Positions 42,767 through 53,146 of a stretch of 64,000 bases of DNA are shown here, piece after piece. The notes under the pieces are model-generated. The model did not search any database, was not told the DNA's origin, and saw only the letters and a program-made list of their open reading frames with translations. Made by a program: the position numbers and the translations under genes. Position 1 is the stretch's first letter. Every line of letters begins with the position of its first letter. The stretch is from NCBI RefSeq assembly GCF_011742145.1, contig NZ_JAAQQU010000038.1:1-64000 (forward strand), read 5' to 3'. This DNA is from Flavobacterium sp. J49. GTDB lineage: Bacteria; Bacteroidota; Bacteroidia; Flavobacteriales; Flavobacteriaceae.

Positions 42767-44614
42767 ATGTCCTCAAAGCATTATCTATACTTCCTACTGC
42801 TCCTTTTTTGTTGCCAAAACTTATCCGCGCAGCAAAAAGAAACCCATAGTGGTAATGACTCGACCATAGTGTACAAGAACATTGAAAAATTGTCTAAGAA
42901 AAGTAAGTTCAATAAATTCATCTACAAACTATTATTCAAATCCAACCGAAAACCAAAAACAACAGCAGCAAGTGCCAAAAGAAAGCGGTTTTTAATCAAA
43001 AAATCTTTTGACCGTAACGAAGGCAAAATCATCCGGAACATCAACATCGAAACCTTAGATCCTTTTGGATATGCTGTGGATAATTACAAAGACGTTCCCG
43101 AAAAAGGATTTGAAAAGTTCGGAAACAAACTTCACCTTAAATCTAAAACCTGGACCATTAGAAACCAACTGCTTTTCAAAAAAAACCAGCCTTTAGATTC
43201 GCTTATTGTCAAAGAATCGGAGCGTTTAATTCGACGCCAACGTTACACCCGAAGTGTCATCATCAAACCTATAGAAATTCAGGGCAGTAAAGATTCTGTT
43301 GACATTTCTGTCCGCGTTTTAGATTCATGGAGCTTAATCCCAACCGGAAGTTTGTCGAGTTCCAGTGGGAATTTTGAGTTGACAGAACGAAACTTTTTAG
43401 GCCTTGGTCATGAATTCAGAAACGATTTTACCAAACAATTTGACACCAGAAAAAATGCTTATTTAGGCCAATACTCCATCAATAACATTAAAAATACGTT
43501 TATCAATACGGTCTTCACTTATGAGAACTCAATCAACAACAACACGACCAAAAGCGCTCGTATTGAACGTCAATTTTTCTCTCCTTTAACCCGATTGGCG
43601 GGTGGTGCTTATTTTGAAAATCGATTTTATGTTGATTCATTATCCCTTAATAACATTGATTATGAAAACCATCGGTTCAAACTGGAAACACAAGATTATT
43701 GGTTAGGTCATTCGTTTAAAATTTTTAAAGGAAGAGATGAGGATTACCGAACGACCAACTTGGTAACGACCATTGGCTATAAAAATGTTGACTATCGCGA
43801 AATGCCCACTTTGACTTATGACCCGGAAAGATTTTTTGCTTCTGAGAAATTGTATTTAGCTACTATCGGTTTGAATACCCGAAAGTTTGCCGAAGACAAA
43901 TATTTATTCAACTTTGGGATTATTGAAGATATCCCTTATGGACAAATCTATTCGATTACCGGAGGATTCCAAGATAAAAATGACATCAGCAGAAGCTATT
44001 TTGGCGCCCGATTTGCTTATGGTGATTATTTTCCTTTTGGTTACTTAAGCTTAAATACCGAATGGGGAAGCTTTTTCAACAATGGTTGCACAGAAGAAAC
44101 CACTTTTAAAGTTGAAGGGAATTATTTTACCAACCTACAATACTTAGGCAATTGGAAAATAAGGCAGTTTATCAAACCCAAATTAGTCATTGGAAATCAT
44201 AGAGCACCGGTGAGCAGAGATCGAGTACTTCTGTCAGATGACAATGGAATAATCGGATTTAACAATCCTTCCATCAATGGTCTCCGAAAGTTTTCTATGG
44301 CATTGCAAACCCAAACCTATGCACCGGGCAATTGGCATGGCTTTCACTTTAGTCCGTTTTACAACATGACTTTCGGATTTTTAGGCAATGAAGCGGACAA
44401 ATTTCTCGATGGCCGATTGTATTCTAAATTCAGTTTGGGCGTATTGATCAATAACGATTATTTGGTATTCAACAGTTTTCAAATTTCTTTCTCTTATTAT
44501 CCTTCTATTCCGTTTGAAGGAGATAATGTTTACAAAACAAACTCTTTCAAAAACAACGACTTAGCCCTACCTGATTTCCAAATTGGCCAACCAATGATTG
44601 TTCCCTACAAATAA
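42767..44614 (+). CDS. Outer-membrane barrel protein, Omp85/BamA-like
   Basis: A 615-residue outer-membrane protein with a signal peptide (LLLFCCQNLSAQ). A basic region (50-85) is followed by what looks like POTRA-type segments (IIRNINIETLDPFGY; LIVKESERLIRRQRYTRSVII) and then many alternating beta strands (about 190-615) ending in a strand-rich tail. The layout suggests an Omp85-superfamily translocon or assembly protein, or a two-partner secretion-like pore. No secreted partner is adjacent. Confidence 0.75.
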   Translation: MSSKHYLYFLLLLFCCQNLSAQQKETHSGNDSTIVYKNIEKLSKKSKFNKFIYKLLFKSNRKPKTTAASAKRKRFLIKKSFDRNEGKIIRNINIETLDPFGYAVDNYKDVPEKGFEKFGNKLHLKSKTWTIRNQLLFKKNQPLDSLIVKESERLIRRQRYTRSVIIKPIEIQGSKDSVDISVRVLDSWSLIPTGSLSSSSGNFELTERNFLGLGHEFRNDFTKQFDTRKNAYLGQYSINNIKNTFINTVFTYENSINNNTTKSARIERQFFSPLTRLAGGAYFENRFYVDSLSLNNIDYENHRFKLETQDYWLGHSFKIFKGRDEDYRTTNLVTTIGYKNVDYREMPTLTYDPERFFASEKLYLATIGLNTRKFAEDKYLFNFGIIEDIPYGQIYSITGGFQDKNDISRSYFGARFAYGDYFPFGYLSLNTEWGSFFNNGCTEETTFKVEGNYFTNLQYLGNWKIRQFIKPKLVIGNHRAPVSRDRVLLSDDNGIIGFNNPSINGLRKFSMALQTQTYAPGNWHGFHFSPFYNMTFGFLGNEADKFLDGRLYSKFSLGVLINNDYLVFNSFQISFSYYPSIPFEGDNVYKTNSFKNNDLALPDFQIGQPMIVPYK

Positions 44615-44749
44615 TTTTTTATCAGTTATTTGTAAGTTTATATCTTTATAAAAATACAATATAATGTATTTTGACGACTATTTTTTGCACTTTAACGTCA
44701 AAACAATAAGTTTACTATACCTAACTAAACCCGAAGCGCGTCAAATGGT

Positions 44750-45046
44750 ATGGAGCGTAACGGATTAAAACCTTGTCCTATGAAACTAAACTACTTAACT
44801 CAAGGAATGGTCAATAAAAGTTATCGCTGTTCCATCCTTGGACATCGCTTTGTAGAAACCAAAAAAATCAATATTCATTTTAGTGAATACCAATGTGAAG
44901 TTTGCAAGATGCAAGCTACCAATGACAGCAGAGGTCAAAAAATAACACTGACTTCCAAACTCAAAGACATCAATGAAACGCTTTTTTATTTGAATCTGAA
45001 AAAACAGTTTATCACTAAATTCTACTTTCCCAAAAAAGAGCAGTAA
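44750..45046 (+). CDS. Small putative zinc-ribbon protein
   Basis: A 98-residue (or 88 if started at ATG 44780, MKLNYLTQGM) basic protein. Two cysteine knuckle-like sites are spaced as CSILGHRF and CEVCKM, with a His in between, a pattern compatible with one structural zinc; a NDSRGQKITLT segment follows. I do not recognise a named function. It stands between the Omp85-like gene and the ABC exporter genes, with its own upstream AT-rich region. Confidence 0.65.
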   Translation: MERNGLKPCPMKLNYLTQGMVNKSYRCSILGHRFVETKKINIHFSEYQCEVCKMQATNDSRGQKITLTSKLKDINETLFYLNLKKQFITKFYFPKKEQ

Positions 45047-45093
45047 CAAATCAAAGTTTCAATCGTCATACCCTAAACCAAAAAAACTGACCA

Positions 45094-45990
45094 TTGGAAT
45101 CAACTATTCTTTCAATTAACAAACTCAACAAACGTTACGGCAAAATCCATGCGGTAAAAGACGTTTCTCTCGAAATACACAAAGGCAATGTTTACGGCAT
45201 TCTCGGTCCGAATGGTAGTGGAAAATCAACTACTTTAGGCATCGTATTGAATGTGGTCAACAAAACCTCCGGAGACTACAGTTGGTTTGACGGCGCCATG
45301 CAAACCCATGAAGCTTTGAAAAAAGTAGGTGCTATTATTGAGCGTCCCAATTTTTACCCTTACATGACGGCCAAAGAAAACCTGGAATTGGTTTGTAAAA
45401 TCAAAGGCATCAATTATGAAAAAGTCAACGAAAAATTGGAAATCGTTGGGCTAATGGACAGAAAAGACAGCAAATTCAAAACCTTTTCCCTGGGAATGAA
45501 ACAGCGTTTGGCCATAGCTTCCGCACTTTTAAACGACCCTGAAATTTTAATTTTAGACGAACCCACCAACGGTTTGGATCCGCAGGGAATTCACCAAATC
45601 AGAGATATTATACGATTGATTGCCTCACAAGGCACAACGATTCTTTTGGCTTCTCACTTATTAGACGAAGTCGAAAAAGTTTGTAGTCATGTCTTGGTTT
45701 TACGTTATGGTGAAATTTTATACAACGGAACTGTTGACGGTATGATTGCGCATGAAGGTTATTTTGAACTTCAGGCCAATGACAACCCAAAACTTATGCA
45801 AGCTTTAAACCTACATCCCGAAATCAAGAAAACTTCGGAAGTTGAAGGCAAAGTAATTGCCCATTTCAAAAGCATTGTCGAGGCGGCGCAATTGAACCGA
45901 TATTTATTTGACCAAGGCATTTGTTTGAATCATTTGGTCTTGAAAAAACTGAGTTTAGAAGAACAATTTTTAGCCTTAACCAAACAATAA
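45094..45990 (+). CDS. ABC transporter ATP-binding protein, TTG start
   Basis: A 298-residue ATPase of the gliding/antibiotic-export type (DrrA/CcmA family). Walker A GPNGSGKST, signature SLGMKQRLAIASALL and Walker B ILILDEPTNGLD are complete, and a C-terminal regulatory extension of about 80 residues follows. A TGA stop lies six bases upstream in frame and no ATG or GTG precedes the conserved LSINKLNKRYG, so TTG at 45094 is the only reasonable start. The permease gene follows after 10 bases. Confidence 0.93.
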   Translation: MESTILSINKLNKRYGKIHAVKDVSLEIHKGNVYGILGPNGSGKSTTLGIVLNVVNKTSGDYSWFDGAMQTHEALKKVGAIIERPNFYPYMTAKENLELVCKIKGINYEKVNEKLEIVGLMDRKDSKFKTFSLGMKQRLAIASALLNDPEILILDEPTNGLDPQGIHQIRDIIRLIASQGTTILLASHLLDEVEKVCSHVLVLRYGEILYNGTVDGMIAHEGYFELQANDNPKLMQALNLHPEIKKTSEVEGKVIAHFKSIVEAAQLNRYLFDQGICLNHLVLKKLSLEEQFLALTKQ

Positions 45991-46000
45991 ACGCACGATT

Positions 46001-46837
46001 ATGAAAAGATTACTCGCTATAGAATTACAAAAAATCTGGAAAAATCGCGCCAGTAAAGTTTTGACCATTGGATATTTTGTCATCCTTTCATTTATTGCCT
46101 TAATAGCTTCTATCAAGTTTGATATTGGCACTTTTAAAATTCATTTCGCCGAAATGGGTATTTTTAACTTCCCTTTTATTTGGCATTTTAACTCTTGGAT
46201 TGCCTCCTTGTTGAAGTTCTTTTTAGCAGTGGTTATTGTTTCGATGATGGCCAATGAATACAGTTACGGGACTTTAAAACAAAACCTGATTGACGGTATG
46301 AGCAAAAAAGAGTTCATCCTTTCCAAGTTTCTTACTGTTTTGCTCTTTGCCTTTGGCTCAACTGCTTTTATTTTCGTAATGTCATTAATTTTAGGATTTA
46401 GTTTTTCTTCTTATACCGAATTGGGGATTGTCTTTTCTGATATGGAATATCTATTGGCCTATTTTGTCAAACTCGTTGGTTTTTTCTCCTTCTGTTTGTT
46501 CTTAGGCGTCTTGATCAAACGTTCCGCTTTTGCCATCGGATTTTTGTTCATTTGGTTTTTAATTGAAAAAATCTCTTATGGCATTTTAAAGTTTGAAATA
46601 TTTGACCGAAACCCAATGGTAGACCAAGTTTATGCCTTTATGCCTTTAGAATCCATGAGCAATCTTGTGATAGAACCGTTCACTCGATTGAGCGTCATCA
46701 AAAACATACAAACGGCAGTGGGAGAAAATAATGTAAAGGATTATGATGTCCATTTTTCTTCTTTGCTAATCGTTTTGGTTTGGAGCGCCATCTTTATTTA
46801 CTCTTCATACAAAATAATCAAAAAACGAGATTTATAA
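46001..46837 (+). CDS. ABC transporter permease, ABC-2 type
   Basis: A 278-residue membrane protein with six hydrophobic segments, beginning with an N-terminal amphipathic RLLAIELQKIWKNRASK as usual for ABC-2 permeases. The NEYSYGTLKQNLIDGMSKKEF motif is typical of these families. It pairs with the ATPase just upstream. Substrate unknown; lantibiotic-immunity-like and multidrug exporters share this form. Confidence 0.9.
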   Translation: MKRLLAIELQKIWKNRASKVLTIGYFVILSFIALIASIKFDIGTFKIHFAEMGIFNFPFIWHFNSWIASLLKFFLAVVIVSMMANEYSYGTLKQNLIDGMSKKEFILSKFLTVLLFAFGSTAFIFVMSLILGFSFSSYTELGIVFSDMEYLLAYFVKLVGFFSFCLFLGVLIKRSAFAIGFLFIWFLIEKISYGILKFEIFDRNPMVDQVYAFMPLESMSNLVIEPFTRLSVIKNIQTAVGENNVKDYDVHFSSLLIVLVWSAIFIYSSYKIIKKRDL

Positions 46838-46898
46838 TTCAATCTTCACACGAGGCGAAACCAAACTGTTTGGAGCGCAGCGTAAATAATCAATTCTT

Positions 46899-46943
46899 AA
46901 AGAAAACATAAATAGAAAACTTCTTTTTATGTTTTCTTTTTTA
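46899..46943 (+). terminator. Terminator after ABC exporter
   Basis: AAAGAAAACATAAA and TTTTATGTTTTCTTT form a long AT-rich stem followed by T residues, just before the giant T9SS cargo gene. The T9SS gene start is within 20 bases, so its promoter must overlap this hairpin. Confidence 0.6.
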
Positions 46944-46960
46944 TTTGTTAATTTTAGCAA

Positions 46961-49900
46961 ATGAAAAAGAAATTATTTTTTTTATTATTTATTGCTTTCT
47001 CTACTATAAATTGTTTCTCACAATTTAGTAAAACGCATTACATTCCACCGCTTTCAGGGTCGAGTAGTGTTACTTCTGAAGATCAATTTTTATACATTTC
47101 TACTCCCAATATCAATCCGATTAATTTCAGAATTATTGAATTAGGCGGAAGCGTTATCACCGGTACCGTTTCAAGAAGCACACCTTACATTTATAATGTT
47201 GGTTTTGGTAATGATACCCAATTGCATGTTGATGCCGGCATGGTCAATAATGTATTTAACAATAAAGGCTACATCGTTGAAGCCGATGACTTGATTTATG
47301 TTTCAGCTCGTGTAACTGCAGGTTCGGGAAATCAAGCCGGAGAGTTGGTTTCAAAAGGTAAAGCTTCGTTAGGTAATCGATTCAGAATTGGCGCCATTAC
47401 AAATCTTGCTGTAACCAACTACGTTAATATTCACAACACTTTTATCTCAGTTTTAGCTTCTGAAAACAATACCACTGTAAATTTCAGCGATATCAGAGCC
47501 GGTGTTCAGCCTATCAACAGCTCCAACGGAAACACTCCTTTCAGCATCGTTTTAAACAGTGGGGAAAGTTATGTAATGGCTGTTCAAGGACCGCTCAACG
47601 CAAATCGAGATGGATTAATCGGTTCATTGGTTACTTCAGATAAGCCCATTGCATTGAACTGTGGTTCATTTGGAGGAAGTAATGCACCAGGCAATTTAGA
47701 TTTAGGATTCGACCAAATAGTTCCGGCAGAACGCATCAACAATAACGAATACATTTTTATAAAAAGTACCGGTATTGACATGGTTGAAACCGTTTTGTTG
47801 GTAGCTGATGTAGACAATACCGAAATCTATTTGAGCGGATCGACAACACCTTCTACTACTATAAATGCAGGAGATTATGTGGTTTTTGACGGTTCAAATT
47901 TTGATGCTAACGGCAATTTGTATATCAGCACCAGCCAAAAAGTTTTTGCCTATCAAACCATTGGAGACAATAGTGCTACTGACCAAAGAAATCAAGAAAT
48001 GTTTTTTGTTCCACCTTTAAGTTGTCAGACTCCAAGAATCATTGATAATATTCCATCCATTAATTTCGTGGGCAACCGACAGTTTACCGGAAGAGTTACT
48101 ATAGTGACCAAAACCGGTGCCGCTTTAAATTTTATTATCGATGGTGTAAACTATACTTTGGCCAATTTATCCCAAACGGCTTCTGTTATTGGACCAACCA
48201 ATGTCGTTGGAAATACCGATTATGAAACCTATATCATTACAGGTTTAACAGGTGATGTTTCTGTTTTCTCAACCGAAGAGTTGTATTTGGCAGCCTATGG
48301 TACCAGTGGTGCGGCTACCTTTGGAGGCTTTTATTCGGGTTTTACTTTTGAACCCGAGATTTCCTTTAACCAATTAGACCCAACGCTTGCAAGTTGTATT
48401 CCCAATACGAGTTTGTCTGTAAACACCTTGAGTCCGTTTGATACATTTCAATGGTATTTTAACGGAAGTGTAATTCCAGGTGCCACCAATAGCAGTTATA
48501 CTCCTTCAACGCTTGGACCGGGTTACTATTATGTATCGGCAACGATTTCAAATTGTTCCCAACCGATAAATTCAAATGAAATTCCGGTTAGTTCTTGTCC
48601 TATTGACACCGACAACGATGGTACAAATAGTAATATTGACCTAGACAACGATAACGACGGAATCACCAATTGTAACGAATCTTACGGAAATCAAAATATC
48701 AATTTAACCAACACTACTATTGGTACTGTTGCTGTGGGTAATTATACCAATTCATTTGTGGGTACAGTTGCTACAACCGGTACAGGAACGCCTTCTGCAA
48801 CACCTATTGTTGGTGACGTTAATGGTAATTTTGTAACCGAAGCTACCAGCGGAAAGCAAAACAGCATCAGTTATACCACCGCTTGGAACAATCCTATAAG
48901 TTTGTCTTTAGAATATGCTTCAACCGCTTTGCCCAATGATTTGTTCACCGCTTCTACAGAAATAAGAGTCACTTGTCCAATCAATAAAACCCTGACCATT
49001 TTAAACCCCAACAACCAAGTTTTGGTAGATACCAATTACGATGGGATTTTTGAAAGTGGAATCACCGAATATTCCTCTTTTGAAATTCGCTTTCGATTGA
49101 ACAGCAGCATTTCCTTAGCCCCCGGAACAGGAACTTTTTCGGTTAGAGGTAATTTAATCGACGCCATTACGGTGAGTAATATCAACTTAGTCGACACCAA
49201 TTCCAGTAGAGTCACTATGCGATTAATGGCCACTTGTGTTCCGTTAGACTCAGACAACGATGGTATTCCTGACCAAAATGACTATGACAGCGACAACGAC
49301 ACCATCCCGGATTTGATTGAAAGTCAAGGACAAAACGTAGTTGCACTTTCCAATACAGATTCCAATCAAGATGGGATCGATGATGTTTTTGGAAATGGAC
49401 TAACGCCAGCCGACACAGATAACGATGGTGTTTTTAATTATCTCGATTTAGATTCCGACAACGATGGAATTCATGATTTAGATGAGTCTAATAGTAATGC
49501 ATTAGATTCTGACAATAACGGAATAATTGACGGTGCTAATTTTGGCACAAATGGATTGGCAAATACTTTGGAGACAACCCCAGACAGTGGAATTCTAAAC
49601 TATTCAATAGCAGATACTGACGCTGATGGCATTTACAATTACATTGAGTTAGACAGTGATAATGACTTATGTTTTGATGTCATTGAAGCCGGTTATCTGG
49701 ATCCAAATGGAGATGGAATCCTTGGAGATCTTCCAAATTCAACTGATTCGAATGGATTGTTATACAGCAGTAGCGGCTACGGAATTCCAAATGGTAATTA
49801 TATTATCGGAGCGCCTATTTCAATTTCTGTCCAACCGGTTAATGTAACTACTTGTGAATTACAATCGGCAACTTTTACCGTAACTTCTGTACCGGTTGAC

Positions 49901-52060
49901 AGTTATCAATGGCAATTATCTACTGATGGCGGAACCAATTGGACCAATCTTACCAATAATGCAATCTATTCGGGTGTAACAACCGTTTTGCTAACCGTTT
50001 CCAATGTTTCGCCTACAATGGCGGGTTACCAATACCGCGTATTTTTGAACAAAAACGGTAATAGTTGTGGTTTGTATTCAGCTGCTGGTATTTTAACGAC
50101 TTATGCGCTGCCGGTAGTGACCACACCTATTTCCTTAATCCAATGTGATGATGATACTGATGCCATTACGGTTTTCAATCTTACTCAAAAAAACAATGTG
50201 ATTTCGGCTAATTATTTGAATGAAACCTTTACTTATTTCACGACCTCAATTGCTGCCAATACTGAAAATAGCGCTTTTGAAATAACAAATCCTTTGGCTT
50301 ACACTTCGGGCAATGGTGTGGTATATACTCGTGTGGAAAACAGTAACGGTTGTTTCAGAGTGGTTCAAATTAATTTGGCAGTATCAGTGACACAAATCCC
50401 GGCCAACTTTGTGATACCAAATCAGTATTTGTGCGACGATTATCTGGATGCCGTAAATAACGATTACGATGGTATTTCCGGTCCATTTAATTTTACAGCC
50501 ATTCAAAACAGTTTAGCGGCTATCCTTCCGGCCAATGTTACCATTAAATTCTACAAAACCCAAGCCGATTTCTTAGCTGAAACTGATGTTTCAGGAAACT
50601 CTTTAGCCATTGCTGATATTACCAATTACAGGAATATTGGTTTCCCTAATGCGCAAACCATTTGGGTTCGTGTTGACAGTACCATAGACAATTCCTGCTT
50701 TGGTTATAAAACTTTTGAGGTAATCGTAGAAGCTTTACCTATAGCCTATCCTGTGAACGCTGCTAATTTGATTCGCCATTGTGATGACAACCATGACGGG
50801 ATTTACGGTTTTGACACTTCCGGAATTGAAGCAGCCGTTGTCAATGGTCAAACCGGAGTCAATGTAAAATATTTCAGGGCTAACGGAACACAGATTTTAC
50901 CATTTACTAATCCGTATAATGTTACCGGAACCGAAACCATCACAATTAGAGTCAGTAATAACACAACACAAACCGGTGGACAACCCTGTTATGACGAAGT
51001 ATCTCTTCAATTCATAGTCGATGATTTACCCGAAGCCTTTGCCATTCCTAATAGCTTGACCACCACTTGTGATGATGAAGTAATTGCCATTGCCCAAGAT
51101 GGCTATTTTGACTTTGACACTACCACTTTTTTAAATACCATTTTGGGAACACAAACCGGGATGAATGTTTATTATTACGACCAAAACAACGTCCTTATCC
51201 CGAGTACCAATCCGAATCAACTCCCAAATCCGTTCAGAACCAATACCCAAAACATAAGGGTTGTAGTTGAAAACCCAACGAATACCGATTGTTATGCCGA
51301 AACCACCATTCCGTTTGTAGTCAATCCAACGCCTAAAATAGACCAGGAAGAAACCATTATTATTTGTCTTCCCGATACCGAAGCCTTGATTGATGCAGGG
51401 ATTTTAGATGGTACGCCGGCCAGTGATTATTCGTTTCAATGGTATGAAAACAACGTTATCATGACCGGACAAACTAATCAAACTATAACGGTGAATACTC
51501 CGGGACTTTACAGTGTGGAAGTGACCAATGCTTTCAATTGTACCAAAACCAGAAATATTACTATACTTGGTTCAGAAATTGCTTCGATTCGAGGCATTGA
51601 GGTTGTTGATTTGAGCGATATCAACTCGATTTTGGTCAATGTAACCGGCTTAGGAGATTACGTGTTTGCCTTAGACGATATTAACGGACCTTATCAAGAA
51701 AGCAATTTCTTTAACAATGTTCCGATTGGTTTTCACGAATTGTATGTCAGAGACCAAAATGGCTGTGGAACACTGGGTCCAATTTTAATTCCGGTATTGG
51801 GCATACCAAAATATTTCACGCCAAACGGAGATGGTTTCCACGATTATTGGAATGTGAAAGGCGTAAGTGCTCTTCACAATTACCGCTCAACAATTTATAT
51901 TTTTGACCGTTATGGGAAGTTGTTAAAACAAATTGGAACCACCAGCCCGGGTTGGGATGGCACTTACAACGGAAGACCAATGCCTGCTGATGATTATTGG
52001 TATTCCATTGAATTTGAAGACGGACGGAACGCCAAAGGACATTTCACATTAAAACGATAA
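46961..52060 (+). CDS. T9SS type B sorting domain-containing giant surface protein
   Basis: A 1699-residue secreted protein. Signal peptide (about 1-20, CFSQ), an IgGFc-binding-protein-like N-terminal region (about 60-470), an Ig/PKD-like strand region, two clusters of Ca-binding thrombospondin type 3-like repeats (DTDNDG, DNDNDGI at about 550-570 and DSDNDGIP..., DTDNDGV, DSDNDGIH at about 763-900), further Ig-like repeats (about 950-1600) with recurrent CDD(D/N) motifs, and the gliding-motility C-terminal domain (last 85 residues, FTPNGDGFHDYWNV ... FDRYGKLL, YWYSIEF). This C-terminus targets it through the type IX system, as in SprB. Adhesin or matrix role is inferred. Confidence 0.92.
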   Translation: MKKKLFFLLFIAFSTINCFSQFSKTHYIPPLSGSSSVTSEDQFLYISTPNINPINFRIIELGGSVITGTVSRSTPYIYNVGFGNDTQLHVDAGMVNNVFNNKGYIVEADDLIYVSARVTAGSGNQAGELVSKGKASLGNRFRIGAITNLAVTNYVNIHNTFISVLASENNTTVNFSDIRAGVQPINSSNGNTPFSIVLNSGESYVMAVQGPLNANRDGLIGSLVTSDKPIALNCGSFGGSNAPGNLDLGFDQIVPAERINNNEYIFIKSTGIDMVETVLLVADVDNTEIYLSGSTTPSTTINAGDYVVFDGSNFDANGNLYISTSQKVFAYQTIGDNSATDQRNQEMFFVPPLSCQTPRIIDNIPSINFVGNRQFTGRVTIVTKTGAALNFIIDGVNYTLANLSQTASVIGPTNVVGNTDYETYIITGLTGDVSVFSTEELYLAAYGTSGAATFGGFYSGFTFEPEISFNQLDPTLASCIPNTSLSVNTLSPFDTFQWYFNGSVIPGATNSSYTPSTLGPGYYYVSATISNCSQPINSNEIPVSSCPIDTDNDGTNSNIDLDNDNDGITNCNESYGNQNINLTNTTIGTVAVGNYTNSFVGTVATTGTGTPSATPIVGDVNGNFVTEATSGKQNSISYTTAWNNPISLSLEYASTALPNDLFTASTEIRVTCPINKTLTILNPNNQVLVDTNYDGIFESGITEYSSFEIRFRLNSSISLAPGTGTFSVRGNLIDAITVSNINLVDTNSSRVTMRLMATCVPLDSDNDGIPDQNDYDSDNDTIPDLIESQGQNVVALSNTDSNQDGIDDVFGNGLTPADTDNDGVFNYLDLDSDNDGIHDLDESNSNALDSDNNGIIDGANFGTNGLANTLETTPDSGILNYSIADTDADGIYNYIELDSDNDLCFDVIEAGYLDPNGDGILGDLPNSTDSNGLLYSSSGYGIPNGNYIIGAPISISVQPVNVTTCELQSATFTVTSVPVDSYQWQLSTDGGTNWTNLTNNAIYSGVTTVLLTVSNVSPTMAGYQYRVFLNKNGNSCGLYSAAGILTTYALPVVTTPISLIQCDDDTDAITVFNLTQKNNVISANYLNETFTYFTTSIAANTENSAFEITNPLAYTSGNGVVYTRVENSNGCFRVVQINLAVSVTQIPANFVIPNQYLCDDYLDAVNNDYDGISGPFNFTAIQNSLAAILPANVTIKFYKTQADFLAETDVSGNSLAIADITNYRNIGFPNAQTIWVRVDSTIDNSCFGYKTFEVIVEALPIAYPVNAANLIRHCDDNHDGIYGFDTSGIEAAVVNGQTGVNVKYFRANGTQILPFTNPYNVTGTETITIRVSNNTTQTGGQPCYDEVSLQFIVDDLPEAFAIPNSLTTTCDDEVIAIAQDGYFDFDTTTFLNTILGTQTGMNVYYYDQNNVLIPSTNPNQLPNPFRTNTQNIRVVVENPTNTDCYAETTIPFVVNPTPKIDQEETIIICLPDTEALIDAGILDGTPASDYSFQWYENNVIMTGQTNQTITVNTPGLYSVEVTNAFNCTKTRNITILGSEIASIRGIEVVDLSDINSILVNVTGLGDYVFALDDINGPYQESNFFNNVPIGFHELYVRDQNGCGTLGPILIPVLGIPKYFTPNGDGFHDYWNVKGVSALHNYRSTIYIFDRYGKLLKQIGTTSPGWDGTYNGRPMPADDYWYSIEFEDGRNAKGHFTLKR

Positions 52061-52983
52061 TGTTTATGAGAAGTAAGCTAACCCTAATATTGATCGTTTT
52101 TTGTTCACTTCTTCAGGCGCAAAATATCAAAGTTTCTACAGGTAAAGTACAGCGTTTTGAAAATTTTGAGTCGAAGTTTATTGACGCACGAAATGTAGAT
52201 GTTTGGTTGCCCAATGGGTATAATACTAATGAAAAATATGCCGTTTTGTACATGCACGACGGACAAATGCTTTTTGATGCTGAAACAACTTGGAACAAAC
52301 AAGCGTGGGAAGTGGATGAAGTTGCCGGAAAATTAAATATTGAAGGCAAAGTTAAAAAGTTCATCGTAGTGGGCATTTGGAATATTGCTGCCAAAAGACA
52401 TCCCGAATACTTTCCGCAGAAACCTTATGAGCGTTTGAGCAAAGTACAAAAAGACTCGATTACCGCTCAATTGCAAAAAGCGGGAAGAACCACAGACGTT
52501 TTCAAACCCTATTCGGACTCCTATTTGAAATTTATCGTAACCGAATTGAAGCCCTTTATTGATAAAACTTTTTCTACACAGACTGATAAAGACAATACTT
52601 TTATTGCCGGTTCAAGTATGGGCGGCTTGATTTCGATGTATGCGATTTGTGAATATCCCGAAGTTTTTGGAGCAGCCGCTTGTATCTCGACGCATTGGCC
52701 GGGCATTTTTGCCGTAGAAAACAATCCGATTCCGGAGGCTTTTTATGCTTATTTGAGAAAAAAACTTCCGAATCCGAAGACCAATCGGATTTACTTTGAT
52801 TATGGCGACCAGACTTTGGATGCTTTGTATCCGCCGTTGCAGAAGAGCGCTGATGCAGTTATGAAAGAAAAGGGATTTACCACAGAAAATTGGGTTACGA
52901 AATTCTTTCCCGGGAAAAATCATTCTGAAGAAGCTTGGGCAGAAAGATTACAGATTCCGCTGGAGTTCTTGTTACAAAAATAA
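52060..52983 (+). CDS. Exported alpha/beta-hydrolase esterase (esterase D-like)
   Basis: A 307-residue hydrolase with a signal peptide (LILIVFCSLLQAQ). The nucleophile elbow is GSSMGG, the oxyanion region LYMHDGQMLFD and a C-terminal GKNHSEEAW with the likely catalytic His. It matches PF00756-type esterases of secreted enzymes. The start codon overlaps the stop of the giant T9SS gene by one base (TAATG), implying coupled translation; ATG 52066 is an alternative. Confidence 0.9.
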   Translation: MFMRSKLTLILIVFCSLLQAQNIKVSTGKVQRFENFESKFIDARNVDVWLPNGYNTNEKYAVLYMHDGQMLFDAETTWNKQAWEVDEVAGKLNIEGKVKKFIVVGIWNIAAKRHPEYFPQKPYERLSKVQKDSITAQLQKAGRTTDVFKPYSDSYLKFIVTELKPFIDKTFSTQTDKDNTFIAGSSMGGLISMYAICEYPEVFGAAACISTHWPGIFAVENNPIPEAFYAYLRKKLPNPKTNRIYFDYGDQTLDALYPPLQKSADAVMKEKGFTTENWVTKFFPGKNHSEEAWAERLQIPLEFLLQK

Positions 52984-53088
52984 CCCTAGCCCGGATAGCA
53001 GTGGAAATCCTTTTTGTTTAATAAAAGTCCTTGGACTGCACTCAGGGTGAAAAACAAAAAGATTGCAACGGATAGCCGGATTAGCTCC
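52984..53088. repeat. Intergenic hairpin repeat, AGCCCGGATAGCAG type
   Basis: CCCTAGCCCGGATAGCAGTG and on pairs with the inverse on the right, AACGGATAGCCGGATTAGCT; both arms hold TTTTTGTTT and AAACAAAAA. A separate word, CCTTGGACTGCACTCAGGGTGA type, sits in the loop. A related element lies at 283-352. Confidence 0.65.
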
Positions 53089-53095
53089 TAAAACA

Positions 53096-53127
53096 AAAAA
53101 CCCTCTCATTACTGAAAGGGTTTCTTT
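53096..53127 (-). terminator. Terminator after typA
   Basis: AAACCCT and AGGGTTT form a stem around TCATTACTGA; on the minus strand a T tract follows. It lies 20 bases beyond the typA stop. Confidence 0.7.
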
Positions 53128-53146
53128 TTATAGTATTTTCAAAAAA

